In this document: positions 23,701 through 34,926 of the stretch, in pieces
Position numbering within the stretch: the stretch's first letter is position 1
How the letters are laid out: each line of letters begins with the position of its first letter
DNA from: Populus alba
Taxonomy: Eukaryota; Streptophyta; Magnoliopsida; Malpighiales; Salicaceae
NCBI RefSeq assembly: GCF_005239225.2
Contig: NC_133287.1
Location: 15,233,493 to 15,297,492 of the forward strand
DNA: 64,000 nucleotides
Reading direction: 5' to 3'
Made by a program: the position numbers and the translations under genes
The notes under the pieces: generated by a model
What the model was told of the DNA's origin: nothing
The model's database searches: none
The model's input: only the letters and a program-made list of their open reading frames with translations

Positions 23701-25130
23701 AAAAAACATGGTCTTAATATCAATGAATTTTTCTCATCAAGATCTTTTTATCATAATTAGAAATTTAATTTGTTTCTAGAGTTTTTTTTTTTCTCTCCTG
23801 TTCATTTCTTATTTTTTATTGGAAGTTGTTATTCTAAATAGCAACAAGTTATAGAAGTTGTGTTTTTTCAATAGGAACATATATAAATTGTGTTATTTCA
23901 TCAAAAAAACTTAACTATACTATTTTCCTAATATTTTTAATTTACCGTGCTACTTTTTTGTTTAAATTATAAAAAAATAATAGCTGAAATTGAAAGAAAA
24001 AACAAATATCCATGAGCCAAAAATATCTAATCTTACCCCAAGCAATATGAATTTTTGAATGTATCCGTTAGGGTTCCATTAAGAATTTTATAGAAATTAC
24101 CATTAAAATTATCTCGATTTTTAGGTTTTTCTCTACTAACTTAGAAAAACATGTGTACTAATAAATAAATGAGAGAAATTGAGAGAATTTTTACCGCATT
24201 TCCATTAATTTTCAATGAAATCCTAAATAGAATGGAAAACTAAAAATATATTAAGTTCAGGGTTTTGTTTTTATAATTTGTCCTCTTTTTTTACCCATTA
24301 ATCCCTATTAATTTTTTAACCTAAAAAAAACTGAAAAGCAATTACAATTAAGTAGCTAAAATTAGGCCCAAGGAAAGTTTATAGTGGCCAAATTAGGTTC
24401 AAGAAAAATTACAACCCATTAATATTAAGAATTTATTAAAAAAAAAAAAAAAGATAACCAGAATTGTTTTATCCAAATTATCTGAAAACAATTTGGGTAA
24501 TTATATGAATTACCCATCGTTTAAAATATTTAAAATTTTGTTACCTGAAATGTTTAAAGACTTAGGCAAAATTCATTTTGGAAAAAAAAACAATTAGTGC
24601 TCTCTATGGTTTATTCTCATTTGCATGCTCTTGGTTGATTATTTTTTTTAATCTGGTTCTGAAGGAATTTTTGCTCCATTTTTTGTCTTTGCCTGTGATC
24701 TGTCGCTGCTTGCATAGGTCTCTTATGCTACTTTCTTTTCCCTTTATTCTCCACTATATTACCTTTTCTCAACCTATTCTTTTTTGCCATCCTTCTCTTT
24801 TCTCATTCGTTGAATTTTACTTTGTTTTTTTTAATATTTTTTTGTTTCTTTTCTCCTACTTTTTTCTGCTGGAATATTTTATTTTTTAAAATTATCTAGA
24901 TATTGCTAATATTTTTTAATAAAAAAATAAATAAATTGTGTGATGGTTGATATAATATGACCTAATTAACTTGACGAATTCAAAGATGACTTGAATGACT
25001 AGAAAAAATATTATTTGACTAAAAAATTTAAGATAATATTATTTTTTTAAAATATTAAGATAACAATATATTAAATTGACCTAGGTCATGATACCATTAT
25101 AATCCCATAAAAAGTAAATTAAAAAATAAT
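23701..25130. other. AT-rich intergenic DNA
   Basis: Long T- and A-rich stretches. The 103-codon frame at 24578-24889 is T-rich low complexity giving Phe/Leu/Ser, with no motif, and is not called a gene. Confidence 0.45.
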
Positions 25131-25930
25131 TAAAGCTTATCTCCCAATCAAACCAATTTTAAAGGATGGAATTGAAAAAAAAAATTATTTAAAACAAAAT
25201 GAAAAAAAAAAAAAAACATGAATCAATCCGAGTTAACTTGTCAAATAGTCTGTCAAACCCATGACCTGAGTTTATGAGATGAGAATAACTCTATAGAAAA
25301 CAAACCAAAATAAATTATGAAATTTAAATCCCAATAAACTTAATGCTTAAAGATGAAATTTAAAAAAAAACAATAAAAAAAACTTGAGTTAACCTACTAA
25401 ACTCATAATGTAGGTAATGAAACCGAGATGTTCTCATGAAAAAAAAATACTAAATAAATAATTTGAGTCAACCTAGGTTAACCTTCTAAACCGCGACTTG
25501 GATCATGAAATTAGGATAACTCTATTGAAAACAAATCAAAACCATTATGAAACTCAATTAACGATCAAACCATTGTCAAGAGATAAAAAAAAAAAAAAAG
25601 AAATCAATTTACAAAAGGATGCAATAAAAAATTACGGATCAACTCGTAAAATCCATGACTTGGTTCATAAAATCAAGATAACCTCATAGAAATCAAACTA
25701 AAAACAATTATGTAGTCTAATTTTTAATTAATTTAATATTAAAAGTTGAAATTATATATAAAAAAGGCAATAAAAAAAATTAAATCAACCAGGTTCGCTA
25801 AGTTCACAATCTAGTATGATAACCACTTTTTTAAAAAAAAACAAAACAAATCATAAAATTTAATTTTTAATAAATAAAATATTAAAGGATTAAATTAAAA
25901 AAAAACGAAATATTATTACAATAAATAATA
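25130..25930. repeat. Degenerate tandem array, period about 125 bp, about five to six units
   Basis: Recurring order: 'gagttaac(t/c)tg(t/c)', 'aaacccatgacctg', 'atgagat...gataactc', 'tagaaaacaaaccaaa', 'aattatgaaatt', an A-run, then again. Units begin near 25230, 25380, 25470, 25630 and 25790. The GGTTAACC/GATAACT wording resembles the array in the Helitron-like elements at 39-49 kb, suggesting a related origin. Confidence 0.6.
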
Positions 25931-28005
25931 TTTTGTAAGGTTATACATAATAAAAAATCTTTTCTTTATTTTAGGTTTTTGTTATTTTTTTCACACAGGT
26001 AATGGGCTTTTCATCTTTTATATTACTGTGTATTTTTTTTTTTAAAAAAAAAACTTATTTTCTACATCTCTCTATATCCTTACAGTTGGTTTTTTTTCCT
26101 TCCCATCGTTTAGGGACCTTGATGTAGGCGAAGGCACGAAAACAATAAAGCACTGAAAAATACTTGATGATCAAAAAGAGTTGCAAGCTTGAATTTAAAA
26201 TTTGCAATTTACTTTTTTGAAAATAAAACAAATAAAGTCTCTCTTAATTTTTTTTTATAATGCCTAGATAACAGAATTAAAATCTTAAAACATAAAATAA
26301 AAATAACATAAAATCTAAGATAACACAAAATATCCAAACAAAATTAAAAATAAATTAGTGGAACATAATCTTTGAAGCCTCATTTCATATTATCTATATA
26401 ATAGATGAACTAACAAAACAGTTTTTCTATATAATTAGATTCCGAGAAATCTATGTAAAAATTTAAATTTGATCTAATAATCAAATTCAATGTTATGACT
26501 TTTTTTATAACTATTATGCTAATTTAATGTGACCAAACCTCTTTATTAGACCTCAAAATATTTTATTAGTCCATAAAAATATATATTATATTATCTACAT
26601 AATCTATTTTTAATAAATCCTTATCTAACAATGTTAAATCCTTACCCTACTACTAAAAATTTTAAGTTTTAGGTAACTCAACTATATCAGACCTGTCTTG
26701 TCATTGTTTGTCATTGTTTTATTAGTTAATTTGACGTGGTTTTTTTTGAGAAAATATATTGAAGAGATATTTTACCTTATATTTGAACTAATACATGTGA
26801 AGGTTTATATATAAGGTTGAATACTATTTTGATTTAAAAATTTAGATTAATGAATTTTAGGTTTATGTTAATTTTTTTTAATTCATGTACAAGGTTCAAA
26901 ATAGATTTGAGTTGTGCCTGTGCAAGACTCAAATAGCTTTGAATCCTATTAGCGTCAAAACCCAACTTTTTAAGAAAATAAAAAATGAAACTGTGGCATA
27001 AGGTGGACTACTTAACTAATTTTTTTTTAATTCCTGATCAATGTGTAATTTTCCATTAATATATGAACCTCAATAAATTTTCCCTTCATATATAAGTTTG
27101 TAAAATACTTTTACGTGAATACAGGATGAAAGCTTGAAAAAAAACGCCATCATATTCCTGACAGAATTGATTAAAATACATCATGCCACTTGCTCTTTTT
27201 TCCCTTTGATTATTGATTGGTTGCACTTCGAGAGGGTTTTTTTTTTTTTTTTTTAATCAACTCTGAATCTTTTTTCGCAATTTTTTTCAGACCTCTCAAA
27301 GAGAATAATGGGCTTTTCTCTTGGACGAGTTGCTGAGCTTGGTGGATAAGTCATTAAACGTGATTATTGAACTTGGGTTTACTTAGGAGACAATTTAATG
27401 ATTAAATTAATATTTATGAAGGCATCCAAAAAATGCTCCCACCCTTCTCCCCACGACTTTCTGATTTTTATATTGATCCTGCGTTGTTGTCTAAGATTAG
27501 TTTTATAAACTACAGCTAATTATCATTATTCACTGATGGGATTGTCCACGGAAGGAATCAAAAGAATTTGGGCTATTTTTGTTTATTATCAAATTTTAGA
27601 AATAACAGTTTAAAAAATAATTGATAAAATAATAAAGTTGGTATATGTTACAATAGTTATAATTTTTTTTTTGAAATTGTGTTATTTTATCAAAATAAAA
27701 AAAAATATTATTTTTTTAAAATATTTTTTTGACACCTTTTCAATTGCTTTGAAAATAAAAAAGGTTTTGTATGCTCCATGCATTAATAGAAGTTGTCACT
27801 TCTGATATTGCCATTAAAACACAGCTTATTTAAAATTTAAATTTTTTTTATTATTTTAAATTAAAATTTTCAGTATTTTTAAATTATTTTAACATGTTAT
27901 ATTAAAAATAAATTTAAAAAAATAAAAAAAAATATATTATTTAATATATCTATAAATAAAAGATAATTATTACCGCAATGTTGAAACAGGCTCTATAAAT
28001 CCACA
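25931..28005. other. AT-rich intergenic DNA
   Basis: No gene, RNA or well-delimited repeat is recognisable apart from homopolymers (27239-27255 T-run) and a dispersed-repeat copy at about 27820-27995. Confidence 0.4.
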
Positions 28006-28265
28006 CGACCCTAGTAATAGAAACCCCGAGCCCATGAGGGGAACCCCGTTCCTAAGAAGGGTGATGTGCGCTCGGGAAGCTGTCCCTCTATACGTGTTTT
28101 CACTGTGAGGATAGGCTAGGCCGTACACCGGCCCATGGCCGACCTCCGTTCCACAGCACCGGCCTTTGGACTATCAACACCCCCTGGCATAGCTAGCTCA
28201 GGCCTCTGGACCAGTTTGGAATGTAAATGAAGGGTGTGGCCACCCGTGCATTCTTAGCCAACCTC
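28006..28265. other. GC-rich island of unknown origin
   Basis: A sharp 250-bp island in AT-rich DNA with several CpG and CCCC/GGGG runs: 'gaaaccccgagcccatgagg', 'gtgatgtgcgctcgggaagc', 'aggccgtacaccggcccatg', 'ggcctttggactatcaacac'. No open frame is convincing on either strand. The abrupt composition change suggests inserted DNA (organelle-derived, mobile element terminal region or a captured exon). I cannot name the source. Confidence 0.4.
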
Positions 28266-29640
28266 ATAAGAGATGATGATAATGATTAATATATGGCGAC
28301 ATCTACAAGTAATTAATGTCTTCATGACACTCATGCGGTCTTCGCATTATGGAAAAAACATAAACAATAGATTTGCCTAATCATTGTGTTTAGTGCTATA
28401 CAATTCTGGATGGTCATGCCTCATCCCTTAGCCCCCACGCCTTTCGTTTTTTTATGAATTTCTTCAAGGTATGGTCTAAACCACGGGAACCATGTATGCC
28501 AGGCTACAATCAAGAAATATCATGAGAAAAAAAAACAAGGGTATTGTTTGGATTACTTTATCGACATAAAATAGATAAAAATAATAGAGAAAAAAACATT
28601 ACTTGTTGTATATTAGAACACTAATTAAATATAAAATTTCAAGAACCGTGAGCATGCAATGAGCTGCTTAGTATCAGCTTTGTCCCTTTCAATTAATGAC
28701 ATTAATTGTTGGAATCGCGAGTGTTCTAATTGGGTGCTAGTTTCTTCGGTTCTCTATAATCAAAATGGAATATTTGGGTGGAAGTTTTGTGCATTTATTA
28801 GGTTTGATGATATCTAGGCTGCTTAAATCTCTGTATAGTTGGCTATCAATTTCTAATTTTTCCATGGAAATTATCGTTGGATAGTTGCATGACATGTTTT
28901 TGGCTGGAAGCAGCTTGTAGATCTTCCCCTGATTTAATTACAGGAACATGGAAAAAAAGAACAAAAAAATAATGAAAAAAGAAAATTATCCCATAACCTG
29001 CTCGATGAACTATGATGACTCGAGGAAATACAGTGCCGGTTTAGGGAGAGTAGCGGACCATTTGGGACCAGCAGCAGGGTGGACGGTGATTGGTGAAAAC
29101 TACTGACTGGACCAGAAACTATATAAATCAAATATTATATAAGAATTCCAGCAAAAGTGAAGGGGAACCTGACATTACTCCCATTAGAGTATACCCCATT
29201 AACCCACTCTCTAATCAATGCAGCGTGTTCATCACTCCCTCACCTTCCCATTGTCATCCCTGAATTGATTACAAAGAATTTTAACTAAATTATGAGTCGA
29301 TTCGAGTTTTTAATTACATCAGACTGAGTTGTTTTTAGGAAACCAGTACAAGGATTGAACATCCATCAAGCACAAAAAGAGCAAAAGCAATAGGATTGAA
29401 CTTTGAAGAATGACCAAAATAGGGTATTTATGCATTTCTTTTCTTGTTAAAAAGTAGGAACAGGAGGAAGTGAACAAGGGGTGTGTGTGTGTGTGTGTGG
29501 TGAACACGCATGGAAAAACAGCAGCAGCTTCGAGAGACAAGCTTGAAGAGGAAAATAAAAAACATCATATGTCAGTGGGACCAATGACTTGTGGGGACAA
29601 GACAAAAACAAAGAAAGAAGAAGAAACATTGTTAGATTAG
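28266..29640. other. Intergenic DNA upstream of the kinase-like gene
   Basis: Contains a (GT)n run at about 29478-29500 and the first member of the 26-nt inverted pair at 28648-28673. Short frames here are not coding-like. Confidence 0.45.
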
Positions 29641-30069
29641 AGGTTGTGGTTTCTTTTCTCAGCTTTTAAAGAGCAGTGAAAGAGCTTTTGTTTTGCTTCT
29701 TGTCCTTCATTTCTTTCTTGTTATTCATCTGTTGTATTTTTTAGTTGCTGCTGTCTTACTGTCTCTTCTTTTCAAAACAAGAAAGAACCCATCTGGCAAT
29801 AACCATTGCTTCTTCTGCTTCTGTTTTTGTTTTTTCTTTTCGTTTTTCTGATAATGTCTCCCATTTGGGTCTCTTCTTCGCCGATGTACAGTTCAAGATC
29901 TCTCCCTTCCCTTCCCTTTACTGTTCCACACTCTCCCTCTACGCAAGAAACTGTTTTTCTTTTCACAATGCAGTGGTTATGTTGAACAATGCTTGGTTTT
30001 AGATACTCCAAAGATCTGCAGATTATCATTGTTGAAGATAGCATTTTGGCTTGAGTTTGAGTTGTAGCC
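29641..30069 (+). promoter_or_regulatory. Promoter/5' leader of the kinase-like gene
   Basis: CT-rich sequence (e.g. 'ctctcccttcccttcccttt' near 29900) typical of plant 5' leaders precedes the ATG at 30070. The ATG has a good context (gtagccATGG). No clear TATA box is seen. The start of transcription cannot be fixed. Confidence 0.4.
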
Positions 30070-33000
30070 ATGGAATTATTAGGTGAGTTCATTTTTGGCA
30101 GAAATGTGATTGAATGGCATTATTCTTTCTCTGACTCTCCTTGTTGGCATTTTTTTGTTGTGTAGTTAATTAAGCCAGATGTGCCTAACATATAATATTT
30201 AGATATGTTGGGAATTTGGAATCTTGCAAGGATATGTGGATTACATTATTTGCTTTAACCTCCGCTATCTGTCATATAGATAGATTGTGTTTTATGTAAT
30301 TTTTTTTTTTACTTTATTGCAGAATTAATCAAATTCCCAAAGGAAATCAACTTTTTTTCATGTTTATATGTCAAGAATAATACTTTTTTGCCACCATGGT
30401 TTTGATTGTGTTTTCTTCCAGCATTTATCCTTGTCCTAGGCTATAATAGTGTTGCATAGAGAGATGGGCTATACCCTTTTTGGCTGAGTTTCTTTAGCAT
30501 TACAATCTGCATTTGCCTTCTTAGAAGGATGCTTTGTTTCTCTATTTTTTCAAAGTTTTTGGCATTAACAAGATTGAAGTATAATTTATGCACTTCAATT
30601 AATGGTTAATGTTGATTCAGGATCTCAAGAAAATGATGTGGACTCATCCCCTGGGCAAAGTTTGAATGAGAGTTTTAGGAAGACAAGATCAGGTTGGTAT
30701 TTGGATTATTGAATGCAATTCTTGCGAGCTGTGCATTTACCTTCTCGTTTATAACTATAATTGTGTTTATACGGTATAGTTCAAGTGGGTTTTTGAACTT
30801 GGTTTGCTTTTGATTGCTCTAAAAACTTGTCTAATGACTCTCACTTTAATTACCTGCAGTGGTGCTATACATCTGTGTGATCTAGTCAGTTTGGATGTCC
30901 TTATCATTGTCTTAAGCCTCTGACTTCAGTTACTTGTTGTACTTTCAATAATCTGACGTACTGGACTATTTGGGTTGTGGCTTTCTCTTACTTGGACAAG
31001 CAAAAGCTTTAGAAGTAGAGAGGATCTTGCTTTAGCCATGTTTGATTTTTCCGCTACCATACTTGTTGTTTAGCTTGGATTTTATCTTCTTTCATATGCC
31101 ATTTTTCATGATAGCAACATTGTCAGTTGATCTAAGCTTGTTATTCTAGCTTTAAATTTGCAAACCACCTTTCTTGGCTAATGAATTACTAATTCTGTCC
31201 ATACTTGATTGCTTTCCATGTTTTACAAGAGTGATGATTTTGGCTCAGGTATTTCGCAAAATGATTTGGACTCACCTCCGGGAAACAGTTTGAGTGGAAG
31301 TTTCAGGAAATCTAGCTCTGGTTTGTAATGATGGCTGATCCATTTTCCTTCATCTTTGTCTCTTAAGTACTCTCAGTTAGTTCCTAAATTTCATCTCAGA
31401 ACTTACAAATTAAATGTTTCAAAGTATAGAAGAACAAGATTGAATGCATTGTTTTCACTGTAAGATCATCGAGGTTTTGAATATTAAGATTTACTACTTT
31501 TAAAGACACGAATCATCACCTAATGTACACAGACGATACAGACTTGGCACACATACTTTCTATCTTGCATAGGAGAGATCGATGCTTGACAATGAAATTT
31601 GAAATATGGATGAGGAGCCAAGAAGGAGAAATATAGAAAAGAGATGTTTTGGACCTGTTATTCTCAAGTACACGAGCATGGAAAGTACTAAGCAGCTCAT
31701 TGCATGCTCACAGTTTGCTGTCATTCTCTTAAATAGTCCATGGAGATGTTCTGTCCTCTAACTAAGTTTTAACCTGCTTTATTTGAGATTTCTCTCGATA
31801 ATGATGAGTAACTAACACATGGATTTCTGTGGATATAGTGATGTCTGCCCGGAGTTTATCTGGCATTTCCACCTCAAGCAAGTCTGTTCCTGCTTCCAGA
31901 AGAGCATTTAAGGCACTTAAAGACTATGCAAGGAAACTTGTCGACCTCGAATTATTCACACAGGGTCTTGAGGACTGGGTTTTGGAAAATTCAGTAGGAG
32001 ATTTGTCCAACAAGGGGCAGTTTTTCAGGTCTCCCTTCTCAATTGATGAATTGTGCAAGCTTGATTTAGCATTGGAGGGGGTCCTGTTTCAGCAACTGTA
32101 TCGTATGCCGTGCTCAGCATATGCTTCTGATGATTCAAAAGAAGACAAGTATTTTGCAATAGAAGATTTCCTTCATGCTATTGTAAATGGCCTGTGGCGT
32201 ACATTTTGGCACAGAAGTGGGCCACTACCATTCTTTTTATCCTGTCCTCGTCATCCTGGATCAAAATTTTATACCGTGGAGAAGGCAGTGTCAAGGGGAA
32301 GGCTTGAAGAGCTCTGTGGTTTAGCTTTGGTACAAAGAACTGGGAGTGATATGCAAGTTCGTTGGGATCATGTTATGGAGTTTGCCTTATTTAGACCAGA
32401 TATACTGTCAGAAAACGAGTTAAGATTATCTCCTGGCAGTATATGTGAAGCCCTCTTTTATGGTGTTCATATACTAATCACACAGAGTTTGAGCAAGTTC
32501 AGTGCAGTTGGCAGTGATTCTGTATTTATTTTGGTTTTTGATTCTAAATTTGGTGGGGTAGTGAAGCTTGGGGGTGATATTGGCAAACTTGAAGTGAACT
32601 CAGCTGATCCATACCAATCTGTGACTGAATGGATCAAGTGTCATGCTGAAGTCGCAGTTTCCCCAGTTGACCAGGTATGGAACAAGCTTGGTAATGCAAA
32701 TTGGAGAGACCTAGGAACCCTTCAAGTACTTCTGGCAACATTCCATTCTATAGTCCAGTGGATGGGGTCGCCAAGAAAGTCAATAGCCTCACTGGCTTCA
32801 GATCATGGTCTCCGTCTTCAGAAGCGTAGGATGGAGTGTCGCCCAATTGAAAATGAAAATGCAATGGTCTCCTTCCAACAAATAGTACATCAAGGAGAGA
32901 TTGAAGAACTTGACCACAGTGACAATCCTTCTTTGAAAAAGCTAGCATCAAATATGAAGCTTAGACAGGGTGATGTATTGATGTTGGATGATCAGCAGCA

Positions 33001-33985
33001 GGGAAATAAAAGTTTTCAAATACAGGATTCTTTGGTTGGAGGGAACTACTTTATGTATAGTGCTGTTTCTCCAGATTTTCCCGCAGAGTTATTCACTTTA
33101 TATGTGGGTGCTCACCCATCCAGACTAGAGCCATCCTGGGAAGACATGAGTTTGTGGTACCAATTACAGAGGCAAACAAAAGTGTTAAACATCTTGAAGC
33201 AACAAGGAATTTCATGTAAATATTTGCCAAGAATAGTTGCCTCTGGCCGGATTTTGCATCCTGGTCCGTGTAAAAAGCAGAGTCCTGGAGGGCGTTGTGA
33301 TCACCTATGGTGTGGAACTCCGATACTTGTGACGTCTCCGGTCGGGGAGCCACTCTCTTTCACAGTTGCTCGAGATGGCCCATTTTCCTCAGAGGAAGCA
33401 CTTCGCTGCTGCCGAGACTGCCTAGCTGCTCTAAGAAGTGCATCAATAGCCAACGTCCAACATGGTGATCTTTGTCCCGAGAACATAATACGTGTCATTG
33501 ACCCCAAAGGGTCTGGAAAGATGTTCTTGCATGTTCCGATTTCATGGGGACGTGCAGTTCTAGAAGACAGGGATAGCCCAGCAATAAATCTACAGTTCTC
33601 GTCATCACATGCACTTCAGCACGGTAAACTTTGTCCATCATCTGATGCTGAGAGCCTAATTTACCTCCTCTTTTTCGTATGTGGGGGGCCTATGCAGCAG
33701 CAGGATTCCATCGAGTCTGCCTTGCAATGGAGGGAAAGAAGCTGGGCAAATCGTTTGATTCAGCAACAGCTTGGTGAAATTTCAGCTCTTTTGAAGGCAT
33801 TCGCTGATTATGTTGATAGCCTTTGTGGAACTCCATACCCAGTTGACTATGATATATGGTTGAAAAGACTAAACAGGGCTGTGGATGGCTCAGCAGATAG
33901 AGGTAAAATGATTGAAGTAGTAGCAACGAAATTAAGATTGGAAGATGTTGCTGAATCTTCAGGAACTTCTGGAGGCGGCATTTAA
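30070..33985 (+). CDS. Plant-specific protein with atypical kinase-like C-terminal lobe, 4 exons, 767 aa
   Basis: Exons 30070-30082, 30621-30692, 31249-31320 and 31839-33985 join in frame (2304 nt including TAA). Exon 1 gives only 'MELL'. Exons 2 and 3 are 72-nt duplicates in the same phase, each encoding a Ser-rich 24-residue unit ending in SFRK. The large last exon is a conserved, mostly globular domain followed by a C-terminal kinase-like lobe: 'HGDLCPENII' (H594, D596, N601) matches a catalytic loop, 'ISWGRAV' (about 620-626) sits where DFG belongs, and D655 in 'SSDAESLIYLLFF' fits the F-helix Asp. No glycine loop or VAIK lysine is evident, so a pseudokinase or an unusual kinase is likely. 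I recognise it as an uncharacterised plant family annotated 'protein kinase superfamily', not by a symbol. It is tail-to-tail with the fragment at 34439. Confidence 0.85.
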
Positions 33986-34300
33986 TCATGTCCATGGAGG
34001 TTTTTGGCAGGGTTTGTTTTTGTAACTTCTGAGTGATAACAGCCAATTTTTTTTTTCCACAGGCTCTTGGATTCTTGTATCCACAGCCTGCTATCCTTCT
34101 CAAACCTTAAATTGTTAAGAGTTTATTCTTACTGGCACAAATTCTGTTGGCCAATTTTGAAGTGGATGCAATGTAAATGTTTCTTTATTGCAATTGTCAA
34201 TTCCATTGTCATTAGCAAGCAACAGAAACCAGCACAAACTTTTTCTTGTCTGAGACTCGTGGTACAAACATGTTGAAATAAGGCTTTGGAATTCCAAGAC
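33986..34300 (+). other. 3' UTR of the kinase-like gene
   Basis: About 300 bases following TAA, with T-rich parts and an 'aataagg' near 34277, consistent with a plant 3' end. Frames in this stretch on both strands are not coding-like. Confidence 0.4.
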
Positions 34301-34438
34301 AATGTTATTAACAAGAGAATGATGTACAATTGAAAATTGGGACGAAACCATAAACAAAAGAAGCACAAGCAAAAATCATCAGATTTTGCTGACAAGAAAC
34401 AAGTGATAGAAAGGGTAAAACTAGAATCAGATACAACA

Positions 34439-34565
34439 CTACTGTAACTTCATTCCAGCTGCAATATCAGCACAAGCCTGAGTAGCATCTGCAGCAGAGG
34501 TAAGGTAGGCAAATCAGGAAAAGGATTCTCCCATTGTTCAGTGATCAATGCCTCCGTAAACATTG
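34439..34565 (-). pseudogene. 3' coding fragment of an unknown gene, cut off by the gypsy element
   Basis: On the - strand the segment reads 'APMFTEALITEQWENPFPDL', then after a shift 'DATQACADIAAGMKLQ' and TAG (34439-34441). The shift coincides with a possible acceptor ('ctctgctgcag|atgc'), so it may be either a small intron end or a 4-base frame-shifting duplication (tacc). Codon-like quality is clearly above background. The upstream part of the gene is not found: at about 34570 the sequence changes into a gypsy LTR. The product is unknown to me. It is convergent with the kinase-like gene. Confidence 0.4.
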
Positions 34566-34868
34566 GAGCTGCTGCAATTTTATTTTTGTTATTGTTTTCC
34601 TAGTTTATTACTTTCCTAGTTAGAATTGGAGATTTATTCTGATATTGCTTTCCTAGTTTATTATTTTTCTAGTTGGAGTTAGAGATTGTATGTTTGGATT
34701 AATATTTAAGGAAGGATGATACTAATAGAAGGAATTATTATTTTTTGGCCATCTTACGACCGAGTTGAGTTTTTCTTGGAGTGATTCCAACATTCAAAGA
34801 GATTCTGTGTTAGTCCTTGTTCTTGGTATTCAGCGTGAGGCCGCTTCAAGAAAACTTTGGCACCAATT

Positions 34869-34880
34869 TGGTATCAGAGC
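34869..34880 (+). other. Primer-binding site, initiator Met tRNA (gypsy)
   Basis: Exact TGGTATCAGAGC just inside the LTR; sets the + orientation of the element. Confidence 0.9.
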
Positions 34881-34926
34881 TTCAGTGTGGTTACCTGGTT
34901 CCATTCATTGCGGTGTTTCACATCCA

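Noticed and set aside
24578..24889. 103-codon hydrophobic frame
   Set aside because: T-rich composition alone explains the Phe/Leu/Ser content; no homology pattern or gene context is seen.
28490..28515. 'catgtatgccaggct' as a miR160-like site
   Set aside because: Resemblance is partial and without a hairpin partner; not enough for a miRNA call.
29745..30092. Frames on both strands just before the kinase-like gene
   Set aside because: They overlap the CT-rich 5' leader of the spliced gene and are mirror artefacts.
33690..34395. Minus-strand frames opposite the end of the kinase-like gene
   Set aside because: They are shadows of the coding strand and 3' UTR without splice sites or domains.
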